Shown here piece after piece: positions 26,294 through 33,217 of a stretch of DNA of 33,217 nucleotides. How positions within the stretch are numbered: position 1 is the first letter of the stretch; every line of letters begins with the position of its first letter. A program made the position numbers and the translations under genes. Below the pieces are notes generated by a model. The model searched no databases. It was not told where the DNA came from and worked only from the letters and a program-made list of their open reading frames with translations. This DNA is from Eubacteriales bacterium (GTDB lineage: Bacteria; Bacillota; Clostridia; Lachnospirales; Lachnospiraceae). Location: positions 1-33,217 of the forward strand of contig JAUNAF010000021.1 of the NCBI GenBank assembly GCA_030527715.1. Direction: 5' to 3'.

Positions 26294-27895
26294 TTATGCA
26301 AGTTTTGCATGCTTCCAGATATTCTGACCTTTCTCATTGACCGGAACTACATATTTCGGATTTGTGAGATAAGTGGTGGTTGTCTGGTAGACCGGCAGAA
26401 TTCCTGCCTCGCTCATTACGATAGACTCAGCCTCTACCATTGCATTTACACGAGCCTCATTGTCAGCTGCAAACTCACCGTTTACCTGAGCCATCAGTGC
26501 ATCGTAGTCTGCATTGGACCAGCTTCCGTAGTTGTATGCGCTGTCTGAAGTCCACAGATTCAGGAAAGTGGTTGCATCCTGGTAATCTGCTCCCCATCTG
26601 GTAAGACCAAGTTCAAACTCTTTGTTGTTCATCAGCTCAGTTCTCTGCTTTTTCGGCTGAACCTGAAGATTGATGGTGACACCCGGAAGTGTGGTCTGGA
26701 TCTCAGACTGGATAAACTGTGCAATATTCTTGGTGTCGTCTGCATCATCGTACAGAAGCTCAAAGGTAAATTCGCTCTTTCCAAGCTCTTCTACTGCCTT
26801 TGCAAAATACTCTTTTGCTGCCTCTTTGTCAGACGCAAGATAAGTTGCATCTGCTGTCTCACGGAAGGTTACGCCGTCTGCATTCTTCGCAAATTTGGTC
26901 GGAACTGCAAAGTTTGCCGGAACAGAATCATTCTGAAGAATATTGTTTACGATCGCATCCTTGTCATATGCAAGTGCCAGTGCCAGTCTTAAGTTTGCGT
27001 TCTCAAGTCCTTCAACTGCTGTATTTGCTGCGATGTACCAGAGCATCGGAGTCTCACGTGCGGAGAATGCCTCGTTGTCCTTGTACAGGAGCACATTGTC
27101 GCCGGTGATATTGATCTCGTCGAGATCACCGGTCTCCCATGCCATGATCGCCTGCTGGCTGTCTGTGATGGTCTTGTAGGTGATGGAATTGATCAGTACA
27201 TTGTCAGCACCATAGTAGTTCGGGTTTTTGGAAACAGTCACTTCCAGAGAACCCGGCTCCCAGTCTGTCAGCTGGAACGGTCCGTTGGATAAGATATTAT
27301 CCTTGGTAAGTCCGTACTGATCTCCCTGTGCCTCGCAGAATTCCTGATTGATCGGCATAAAGTACGGTCCGATCAGAAGAGAAGGAAGATACGGAACCGG
27401 CTTGTCCAGTTCTACTACCAGAGTCTTGTCATCCACTGCTTCTACTCCGAGTGTATCAACTTCTGCCTCACCGCTGGTTACGGCTGCTGCATTTTTGATG
27501 CCTGCGGTTCCAACCATGAATGCATAGGTGGCACCTGTGTCCGGATCTGCAAGTCTCTTCCAGGAATACTCAAAGTCATTTGCTGTCACCGGGGTACCGT
27601 CTGACCACTGTGCATCGCGGATGATAAAGGTATAGGTCAGTCCATCCTCAGAAATGTCTACCGAATCTGCCATTCCGAGAGTCGCTGTTCCGTTCTCATC
27701 ATAGGTATACAGACCCTCATTTGTCTGATATGCGATCATCATATTCTCTGCGGTTGCAATCAGATTGGTGTCCATGGTTGAGATCTCTGCAGTAAGATGT
27801 ACTGCGATATTCTCCTCATCGGCAGCTGAGATACCGGAAAAAGTACCTGCGGTAATTCCTGCTGCAAGTCCAAGTGCGATCAACTGTTTCTTCAT
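26294..27895 (-). CDS. oppA: Oligopeptide ABC transporter substrate-binding protein
   Basis: A 533-residue family 5 (SBP_bac_5) peptide-binding protein with ADSVDISEDGLTYTFIIRDAQWSDGTPVTANDFEYSWKR near residues 76-115. It captures peptides outside the cell for the OppBCDF importer. The N-terminus MKKQLIALGLAAGITAGTFSGISA is a signal peptide ending in an ISA-A type site, with no cysteine, so the lipobox that normally anchors such proteins in Gram-positive bacteria is missing. A strong GAGGAGG site precedes the ATG. It lies after the dipeptidase and before the LanC-like gene, an unusual last-but-one place in an opp operon. Confidence 0.92.
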   Translation of the reverse strand: MKKQLIALGLAAGITAGTFSGISAADEENIAVHLTAEISTMDTNLIATAENMMIAYQTNEGLYTYDENGTATLGMADSVDISEDGLTYTFIIRDAQWSDGTPVTANDFEYSWKRLADPDTGATYAFMVGTAGIKNAAAVTSGEAEVDTLGVEAVDDKTLVVELDKPVPYLPSLLIGPYFMPINQEFCEAQGDQYGLTKDNILSNGPFQLTDWEPGSLEVTVSKNPNYYGADNVLINSITYKTITDSQQAIMAWETGDLDEINITGDNVLLYKDNEAFSARETPMLWYIAANTAVEGLENANLRLALALAYDKDAIVNNILQNDSVPANFAVPTKFAKNADGVTFRETADATYLASDKEAAKEYFAKAVEELGKSEFTFELLYDDADDTKNIAQFIQSEIQTTLPGVTINLQVQPKKQRTELMNNKEFELGLTRWGADYQDATTFLNLWTSDSAYNYGSWSNADYDALMAQVNGEFAADNEARVNAMVEAESIVMSEAGILPVYQTTTTYLTNPKYVVPVNEKGQNIWKHAKLA

Positions 27896-27952
27896 AATAC
27901 TTCCTCCTCATTGTTAGTTATCTCTGAACCGCGCAATCTGCGGGGATCATTC

Positions 27953-28957
27953 TTATTCATTCAGTTCCTCTAATACTCTCAGGACATTTCCTCTGACAAA
28001 TTTATCCATCTGCCGTTCGGTGATGCCCTTCTTCTTCAGAAGTGCAAAAAGCTGTTCCATCTCCTGCGGATGTCCGATCTCAAATTCACCGCGAATACCG
28101 TCAAAATCAGTTCCGAGTGCGATCACATCTTCTCCTCCCGCATTCAGCATATGAAGCACATGTGCTGCAAGATCTTCCGCTCTGGAGCTGTGATTATGCA
28201 GATCCGCTGTAAGAAACTCCGGTGCAAAATTCAATCCGGAAACTCCGCCTTTCTCTGCGAGTATCCTGATCATCTCATCTGTCAGATTTCTCAGATGCGG
28301 GGAAAGTGCCCTGCAGTTTGAATGTGATGCGATAAACGGTCTCTTCGAGAGTTCTGCCACATCATAGAATCCTCCGTCAGACAGATGTGAGACATCCACC
28401 AGAATTCCCAGCTCCTGCATACAGACCACTGCCTCCTTGCCGAAATCGGTCAGGCCAAGCTTCCTTTTCTCCGGATCCGGTGAATTCGGATATCCGAAAC
28501 AGTTTGGATAATTCCAGGTCAGTGCGATGGCTGTCACACCATCCTCACGCAGCTTTTTCAGCCGCTTCATCTCCCCATTGACCAGACGACCGTCCTCTAT
28601 GGTAAGAACCGCTGACATGCGTCCCTGTTTCTCATTTTCCAGGATCTCTGCGGCATTCTTTGCCATTGCGATCACATCTTTATGTTTTCTGACACCCTGC
28701 AAAAGCTGATTTTTCAGACTCTGGTAAAATTCCTCATCGGATAACAGTGCTCCTTGAGGAGCCTTGGGATCTCTGAAAAATCTCTCATCCTTTCTCGGCG
28801 GAAAAAACACTGCGAAAAACTGTGCCAGCTGTCCGGCATCTTTCATCTGTCGAATACTCTGCATGCCGTTTCCGTCATAAAGAATACTGCCGTCATCCCC
28901 GAGCGTATGAAGAAGCGTATCACAGTGCATATCGATCCACGACTGCTTCATGTCCAT
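27953..28957 (-). CDS. M19-family dipeptidase (membrane/renal dipeptidase-like)
   Basis: A 334-residue zinc dipeptidase of family M19. The ligands and catalytic residues of human dehydropeptidase I all have counterparts: His11 and Asp13 (DMHCDT), Glu121 (LTIEDG), His191 (DVSHLSD), His212 (ASHSNCR) and Asp284 (GTDFDG). M19 enzymes cleave dipeptides, tolerate a D-residue at the C-terminal position, and the mammalian enzyme also cleaves dehydropeptides. There is no signal peptide, so it should act in the cytoplasm on imported peptides. Its ATG overlaps the end of oppF by ten bases behind an AGGAGG site, showing tight coupling to the importer. Confidence 0.93.
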   Translation of the reverse strand: MDMKQSWIDMHCDTLLHTLGDDGSILYDGNGMQSIRQMKDAGQLAQFFAVFFPPRKDERFFRDPKAPQGALLSDEEFYQSLKNQLLQGVRKHKDVIAMAKNAAEILENEKQGRMSAVLTIEDGRLVNGEMKRLKKLREDGVTAIALTWNYPNCFGYPNSPDPEKRKLGLTDFGKEAVVCMQELGILVDVSHLSDGGFYDVAELSKRPFIASHSNCRALSPHLRNLTDEMIRILAEKGGVSGLNFAPEFLTADLHNHSSRAEDLAAHVLHMLNAGGEDVIALGTDFDGIRGEFEIGHPQEMEQLFALLKKKGITERQMDKFVRGNVLRVLEELNE

Positions 28958-29874
28958 TTTTTGAATTCCTCCTCTGTCGCAAGCACCATATGGCTGTCTG
29001 TGATCCAGTGCCTGCTTCCTCTGGTATAATCGATTCCTTCGCGCCTCATATCGTAAGACAGAGATTTTCTCGAAGGTTCTGTCTTCGGATTCGGTTCCGG
29101 AATCGCAGATAAAAGAGATTTCGTATAAGGATGTACCGGATTCTGAAAGATCTCTTCTCTGGTTCCCATCTCCACAAAATGTCCTCTGTGCATTACGCCT
29201 ATCTCGTCGGAGATATATTTCACCATTGCAAGGTCATGCGCAATAAAGAGATAGGTCAGCCCCTGTTCTTCCTGCAGTTCCTTCATGATATTGATCACCT
29301 GCGCCTGAATCGAAACATCCAGAGCGGAAATACACTCATCTGCTATGATCAGATCCGGTTCCATGATCATCGCGCGGGCGATACCGATGCGCTGTCTCTG
29401 TCCTCCGGAGAACATATGCGGATAACGGTTTGCCTGCTCTTTGTTCAGTCCGACCCTTTCCAGCATCCGGTAGACTTTTTCTTCGCGCTCCTTTTTTGAG
29501 CTGTAAAGATGATTCGCATCCAGCCCTTCCGCGACGATGTCGATCACTTTCTTTCTCGGATTCAGACTTGACATCGGATCCTGAAAAATCATCTGCATGT
29601 GATGGGTCAGGTAACTTTTCTTTTCCTTTGTGAGCTTTCCGGATATTTCTTTGCCGTTTAATCGAATCGTTCCTTCTGTAGGATCATAGAGCCTGATAAT
29701 AGATCTGCCGATCGTGGACTTTCCTGATCCAGATTCTCCGACCAGTCCAAAGGTGGTTCCCTTGCGGATCCGGAAGCTTACGCCGTCCACTGCACGGACA
29801 ACATCCTTTCGATCCAGCGGAAAGTACTGTTTCAGACCTTCCACTTCCAGAACGATGTTTTCTTCTGTTTTCAC
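28948..29874 (-). CDS. oppF: Oligopeptide ABC transporter ATP-binding protein OppF
   Basis: A 308-residue ATPase that powers the peptide importer with OppD. It has Walker [11 protein letters not shown]-loop [13 protein letters not shown], signature [13 protein letters not shown], Walker [13 protein letters not shown] and the switch His in FIAHDLAMV, followed by the oligopeptide-type C-terminal region ([16 protein letters not shown]). The start codon is GTG directly after the oppD TAA, so translation is coupled. Note the Walker B DECIS instead of the usual DEPVS or DEPTS. Confidence 0.95.
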   Translation of the reverse strand: MKTEENIVLEVEGLKQYFPLDRKDVVRAVDGVSFRIRKGTTFGLVGESGSGKSTIGRSIIRLYDPTEGTIRLNGKEISGKLTKEKKSYLTHHMQMIFQDPMSSLNPRKKVIDIVAEGLDANHLYSSKKEREEKVYRMLERVGLNKEQANRYPHMFSGGQRQRIGIARAMIMEPDLIIADECISALDVSIQAQVINIMKELQEEQGLTYLFIAHDLAMVKYISDEIGVMHRGHFVEMGTREEIFQNPVHPYTKSLLSAIPEPNPKTEPSRKSLSYDMRREGIDYTRGSRHWITDSHMVLATEEEFKKWT

Positions 29875-30960
29875 TTAAGCTCCCTCCTGCAGCATTCTCG
29901 CAATTCTTTTTGCCAGAGCATCCGGCATCAATACTTTGGGTGCCTCCGGATGTTCCAGCCAGGAAGCCACTTCGTGAGTGTCTGAAAGTCTGGTCACCGG
30001 CGGCTCCTCTTCAAAATCTATATTCAACGCATAGGCATTTCTCGGTGCAAATGCGTCGCCCTTCTGTGCTCTGATCAGATTCGGAGGGGTACCAGGAATC
30101 GCATACAGACGCTCCTCAGTGGTATGCAGATCCGGCATTGCCAGCAGCAGTCCCCAGGTGTACGGGTGATGCGGCTCGAAGAAGATCTCTGATGCAGTCC
30201 CCTTCTCCACGATGCGTCCCGCATACATTACAGAAACACTGTCCGCCACTTTAGCTACCACACCCAGATCGTGCGTGATATAGATCAGCGAAATATTTCT
30301 CTTTTTCTGCATTTCCTGCAGAAGTTCCAGGATCTTCGCCTGTATCGTCACATCCAATGCCGTGGTCGGTTCGTCACAGATCAGAATCTCCGGATCACAG
30401 CTGATCGCGATCGCGATCACCACTCTCTGGCGCATTCCTCCGGACAGCTGATGCGGATAACATTTCATCACTCGCTCCGGATTCGGTATGCCTACCTCAT
30501 CCAGAAGTTCCGTTCCCTTCTTCCACGCCTCTTCTTTTGTATATTTTCGATGTTTTCTCATGCCCTCCGTCAGCTGTTTTCCTATCGAAAGCAGTGGATT
30601 TAAGGCTGTCATCGGATCCTGAAATACCATCGCCAGATGTTTTCCGTTGAATCTTCGAATGATCTCTTTCCTGGAAAGCTTCAGAAGATCCACGGTCCTG
30701 CTCTGTCCGTCTTCCGTATAAGTATAGAGGATCTCACCGGAATTTACTTTTTCATTCGCGCTTCGGATTCCCATGATGGATTTCACCGTCACAGATTTTC
30801 CGGAGCCGGATTCTCCGACGATTGCCAGTGTCTCTCCTCTGTGAAGAGAAAAGCTGACACCTCTGACTGCATTCAGGCTTCCTGCGGTCGTCTGAAATGA
30901 CAGATTCAGATTTTTTACTTCCAGCACAGTTTCTACCGGATGCTGCTCTTCTGTTTTCAT
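29875..30960 (-). CDS. oppD: Oligopeptide ABC transporter ATP-binding protein OppD
   Basis: A 361-residue partner ATPase of OppF with Walker [11 protein letters not shown]-loop [12 protein letters not shown], signature [13 protein letters not shown], Walker [13 protein letters not shown] and [11 protein letters not shown]. The C-terminal oligopeptide-transporter extension ([15 protein letters not shown], then [20 protein letters not shown]) lacks the three-cysteine cluster often seen in OppD-type tails. An AAGGAG site overlaps the end of oppC. OppD and OppF start with the same five residues, MKTEE, possibly a trace of duplication or only chance. Confidence 0.95.
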   Translation of the reverse strand: MKTEEQHPVETVLEVKNLNLSFQTTAGSLNAVRGVSFSLHRGETLAIVGESGSGKSVTVKSIMGIRSANEKVNSGEILYTYTEDGQSRTVDLLKLSRKEIIRRFNGKHLAMVFQDPMTALNPLLSIGKQLTEGMRKHRKYTKEEAWKKGTELLDEVGIPNPERVMKCYPHQLSGGMRQRVVIAIAISCDPEILICDEPTTALDVTIQAKILELLQEMQKKRNISLIYITHDLGVVAKVADSVSVMYAGRIVEKGTASEIFFEPHHPYTWGLLLAMPDLHTTEERLYAIPGTPPNLIRAQKGDAFAPRNAYALNIDFEEEPPVTRLSDTHEVASWLEHPEAPKVLMPDALAKRIARMLQEGA

Positions 30961-30972
30961 AGCTGATTCTCC

Positions 30973-31962
30973 TTACATCCGTTTCTGTTTTGGATCAAGT
31001 GCGTCCCTCAGACCGTCCCCAGCAAGATTCAGGGAGATCATCAGAAGTGCAAATACGACCACCGGTATCGCTGCCTGATAAGGATATATCGTCATTTTTC
31101 CGTATCCGTCATTGATCAGTGATCCCAGGGAGGCCTGCGGTGCAGGGATTCCCAGTCCGACAAAAGACAGAAATGATTCTGTAAAAATAGCTGTCGGGAT
31201 GGACATCATCGCCATAACGATCACTGAATTCAGAAGGTTTGGAAAGATCTCCCGAAACAGGATCACCGGTATCTTTGTGCCAAGTGTTCTTGAAGCCAGA
31301 ATATGTTCACTTGCCTTCAGGCGAAGTGTATTCGCACGCACCAGACGGCTCATATCGATCCATCCGGAGATCGTCATTGCCAGAATAATAGAAAACAGTC
31401 CCGGATGAATGACTATGATCAAAAGGGAAACGACCACCAGGCTCGGGATACTGTGGATCACTTCTGTGATTCTCTGCATGATCAGATCAAGTCTGCCGCC
31501 GTAATATCCGGAGATCAGTCCGTAAGTCACGCCGATCAGAAGGTCCAGCAGTGCACTGACCACCGCTACGATCAGCGATATTCTCGTTCCCTGCCAGAGT
31601 CTGGTAAACAGATCTCTTCCGAGACTGTCTGTTCCAAACCAGTAATACTCCTCCAGACATCCCTTGGCTTCGTACATATTTACCCCTTTCAGGGTTCCGT
31701 CGAAGATCCCGAGTTTCTCAAGTCCCGGAATCCTGGGCGGTAAATTCTGTCGATCGATCTGCACATAGTCGTATGTGTACTGATTCAGATGAGGACCGAT
31801 CACCGCGAGTATCACAAGAACCAGTATGATGACTGCTGCAGCGACTGCTCCTTTGTTTTTTGAAAAAATGACCAGTGTTTCTTTTATGGAAGAAACCGGC
31901 TGCGCCGTCTCTTCCTGTGCAAGGCTTCGTCTCCCGGCGAAAGCAAATTTCGAAGTACTCAT
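30973..31962 (-). CDS. oppC: Oligopeptide ABC transporter permease OppC
   Basis: A 329-residue inner permease with a cytoplasmic N-terminal tail, a first membrane helix at about residues 37-56, a long extracytoplasmic segment, and the cluster of five further helices. The ATPase-contacting EAA loop is seen around ASRTLGTKIPVILFREIFPNLLN. The C-terminus LNLAGDGLRDALDPKQKRM is typical of the family. Its ATG overlaps the oppB stop by four bases (ATGA). Confidence 0.95.
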   Translation of the reverse strand: MSTSKFAFAGRRSLAQEETAQPVSSIKETLVIFSKNKGAVAAAVIILVLVILAVIGPHLNQYTYDYVQIDRQNLPPRIPGLEKLGIFDGTLKGVNMYEAKGCLEEYYWFGTDSLGRDLFTRLWQGTRISLIVAVVSALLDLLIGVTYGLISGYYGGRLDLIMQRITEVIHSIPSLVVVSLLIIVIHPGLFSIILAMTISGWIDMSRLVRANTLRLKASEHILASRTLGTKIPVILFREIFPNLLNSVIVMAMMSIPTAIFTESFLSFVGLGIPAPQASLGSLINDGYGKMTIYPYQAAIPVVVFALLMISLNLAGDGLRDALDPKQKRM

Positions 31963-32900
31963 GATTCTCTGTGACCTCCCGCCAGTCGGATTCTCGGATC
32001 AATGATTCCATAAAGAATATCGATCAGTAAAATAATGCCGATATACATTACACTGAAAATAAATGCCAGCGAAATGACCACGTTGTAATCGTTGGTCTGT
32101 ATTGCATTGATAAACAGGGATCCGATGCCCGGTATTGCAAAGATCTCTTCTGCGACGGTACTTCCTGTCAGAAGCATCATGACCATCGGTCCGAGTGTTG
32201 TGATCAGTGAAACAAGTGTATTTTTCAATCCATGGATTCCTACGATCCTCAGTCTTCCGAGACCCTTGGTCTCTGCCAGAAGGATGTACTCTGAATCCAT
32301 CACCTCGATCATTTCATTTCTGGTAAATCGGGCGGTCATCGCCATCGGTCCGATGGACAATGCCAGTGTCGGCAGAATCGTCGAGCGGAAGACGTCATTG
32401 GAACTGAAGGTCAGCGGAAACAGTCTTGCCTTATATGCCAGGAAATAAACGAATCCGAGTGCAAGTACATGCGATGGAATACTGTTTCCGAGCATCGCAA
32501 GCACGGTCGTGACCGTATCAACCGGACCATTATGGTGAAGCGCTGCCGCAATTCCAAGAAGCAGTCCGAGGATGATCCCAAGGAAATAAGCCTGCAGTCC
32601 GATGCGGATCGTGATCGGATAACGGTTTGCGATCATTTTTGCGACCGGATAGTTCTGCTGAATCGCATAGGAAACTCCAAAATCGCCTGTCAGCATATTT
32701 TTGACATAAGTGACGATCTGCTTTGGCAGCGGCTCATCCAGTCCGTACTTGGAGATCAGCACTTCCTGCTGCTCCGCAGTCAGTCTCTCATTGTTAAAAG
32801 GGGAGCCCGGCATCAGCTTTAATAAGCAGAATAAAATGACGATAATGGTCAGAACCGTGATGCAGGAGATTCCGACTCTTCTCAGTACATATTTTCCCAT
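31959..32900 (-). CDS. oppB: Oligopeptide ABC transporter permease OppB
   Basis: A 313-residue permease with the family N-terminus MGKYVLRRVGISCITVLTIIVILFCLLKLMPGSPF, about six membrane helices and the EAA loop near AETKGLGRLRIVGIHGLKNTLVSLI. The C-terminus ILYGIIDPRIRLAGG is typical. It is the first gene of the oppBCDF-dipeptidase-oppA unit, with an AAAGGGG ribosome binding site and a good promoter about 55 bases upstream of the start codon. Confidence 0.96.
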   Translation of the reverse strand: MGKYVLRRVGISCITVLTIIVILFCLLKLMPGSPFNNERLTAEQQEVLISKYGLDEPLPKQIVTYVKNMLTGDFGVSYAIQQNYPVAKMIANRYPITIRIGLQAYFLGIILGLLLGIAAALHHNGPVDTVTTVLAMLGNSIPSHVLALGFVYFLAYKARLFPLTFSSNDVFRSTILPTLALSIGPMAMTARFTRNEMIEVMDSEYILLAETKGLGRLRIVGIHGLKNTLVSLITTLGPMVMMLLTGSTVAEEIFAIPGIGSLFINAIQTNDYNVVISLAFIFSVMYIGIILLIDILYGIIDPRIRLAGGHRES

Positions 32901-32953
32901 GTGTTCCCCTTTCTATTGCCTACTATTTTCATATGCTTTATAAGTTTAAAAGT

Positions 32954-32982
32954 ATCATAGTACTTTAAAGCTATAATGTCAA
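32954..32982 (-). promoter_or_regulatory. Promoter of the peptide-uptake operon
   Basis: Perfect TTGACA (32977-32982) and TATGAT (32954-32959) with a 17-base spacer, in AT-rich DNA. An inverted repeat AAAGTA-N6-TACTTT (32949-32966) overlaps the -10 box, and a second one, TTCATA-N5-TATGAA (33013-33029), lies about 30 bases upstream of the -35 box. Either may be a regulator site. Confidence 0.75.
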
Positions 32983-33099
32983 TCATTTTAGTAGGATTTT
33001 GTGAAACTTTTTTTCATACTTTTTATGAACACCTGACTTGCGAAATATGATCTTCTGTTAAAACTACGATCGAATGCGCTCTGCAAACATTCTATTATC

Positions 33100-33148
33100 A
33101 AAAAAACTGCCGCTCTTCTAACCGGTTTCCGATTATTTCGCGACAGTT
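33100..33148 (-). terminator. Terminator candidate for a gene beyond the right edge
   Basis: On the minus strand AACTGTCGC pairs with GCGGCAGTT (one G-T pair) around a loop that itself holds CGG-AAA-CCG, followed by seven T (33100-33106). Bases 32983-33217 hold no gene that I can support. The plus strand also has T-rich sequence after the hairpin, so it may work in both directions. Confidence 0.55.
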
Positions 33149-33217
33149 CTTTTCCTTTTTCTTATCCAAAATTGCAATAACAAGTTGCACACTTTTGCTC
33201 CACACCACACCTGTGGT

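Noticed and set aside
1-33217. tRNA, rRNA, CRISPR array, prophage or intact insertion sequence
   Set aside because: No cloverleaf-like sequence, regularly spaced repeats, transposase, integrase or phage structural gene was recognised on either strand; this is by eye only.

Overview
The window looks like the chromosome of a low-to-mid-GC Gram-positive anaerobe of class Clostridia, most likely a gut Lachnospiraceae member. This is inferred from gene content: a type III glutamine synthetase, an ammonium transporter fused to a PII domain, a one-step LL-diaminopimelate aminotransferase (dapL), a NitR-like ANTAR regulator placed after glnA, and strong GGAGG-type ribosome binding sites. No RNA gene, intact insertion sequence, CRISPR array or prophage gene was seen. 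Twenty of 22 genes lie on the minus strand, so the window reads naturally from right to left.

Right part (33217 to 24890, minus strand): a consensus promoter drives a peptide-uptake operon, oppB-oppC-oppD-oppF-M19 dipeptidase-oppA, followed after a terminator-like hairpin by a stand-alone LanC-like cyclase with a Cys-Cys-Gly zinc motif. No lanthipeptide precursor or lanthipeptide dehydratase is present. A cytoplasmic dehydropeptidase-family enzyme plus a LanC-like protein next to a peptide importer suggests processing of imported peptides that carry D-, dehydro- or thioether residues. This is the least explained system in the window.

Middle and left part (24879 to 1467, minus strand): a large glutamine and nitrogen block in three transcription units. 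Unit 1 is dapF-dapL-purF-carA-carB. Unit 2 is glnN(GSIII)-amt::PII-asnB-pyrG-gltB-gltD. Unit 3 is glnA(GSI)-nitR. The block holds two glutamine synthetases, the ammonium channel with its own PII sensor, GOGAT, and five glutamine amidotransferase enzymes or subunits (CarA, PurF, AsnB, PyrG, GltB). It therefore covers ammonium entry, glutamine synthesis and much of glutamine's use as nitrogen donor.

Each of the three units starts with the same layout: a promoter with a 17-base spacer placed at the end of the preceding gene, then an intrinsic-terminator-like hairpin near the expected transcript start. The hairpins before dapF and glnN are almost identical in sequence, and the one before glnA shares the outer arms. 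This suggests a common leader-attenuation signal, possibly read by the NitR-type RNA-binding antiterminator encoded at the end of the block.

Left edge (1 to 1440): a TetR-family regulator and a divergent PNPOx-like flavoprotein share a short control region with two good palindromes. Between this pair and nitR lies about 300 bases with no convincing gene but with a very strong hairpin and a tandem pair of smaller hairpin repeats, possibly a relic of an IS200/IS605-type element.
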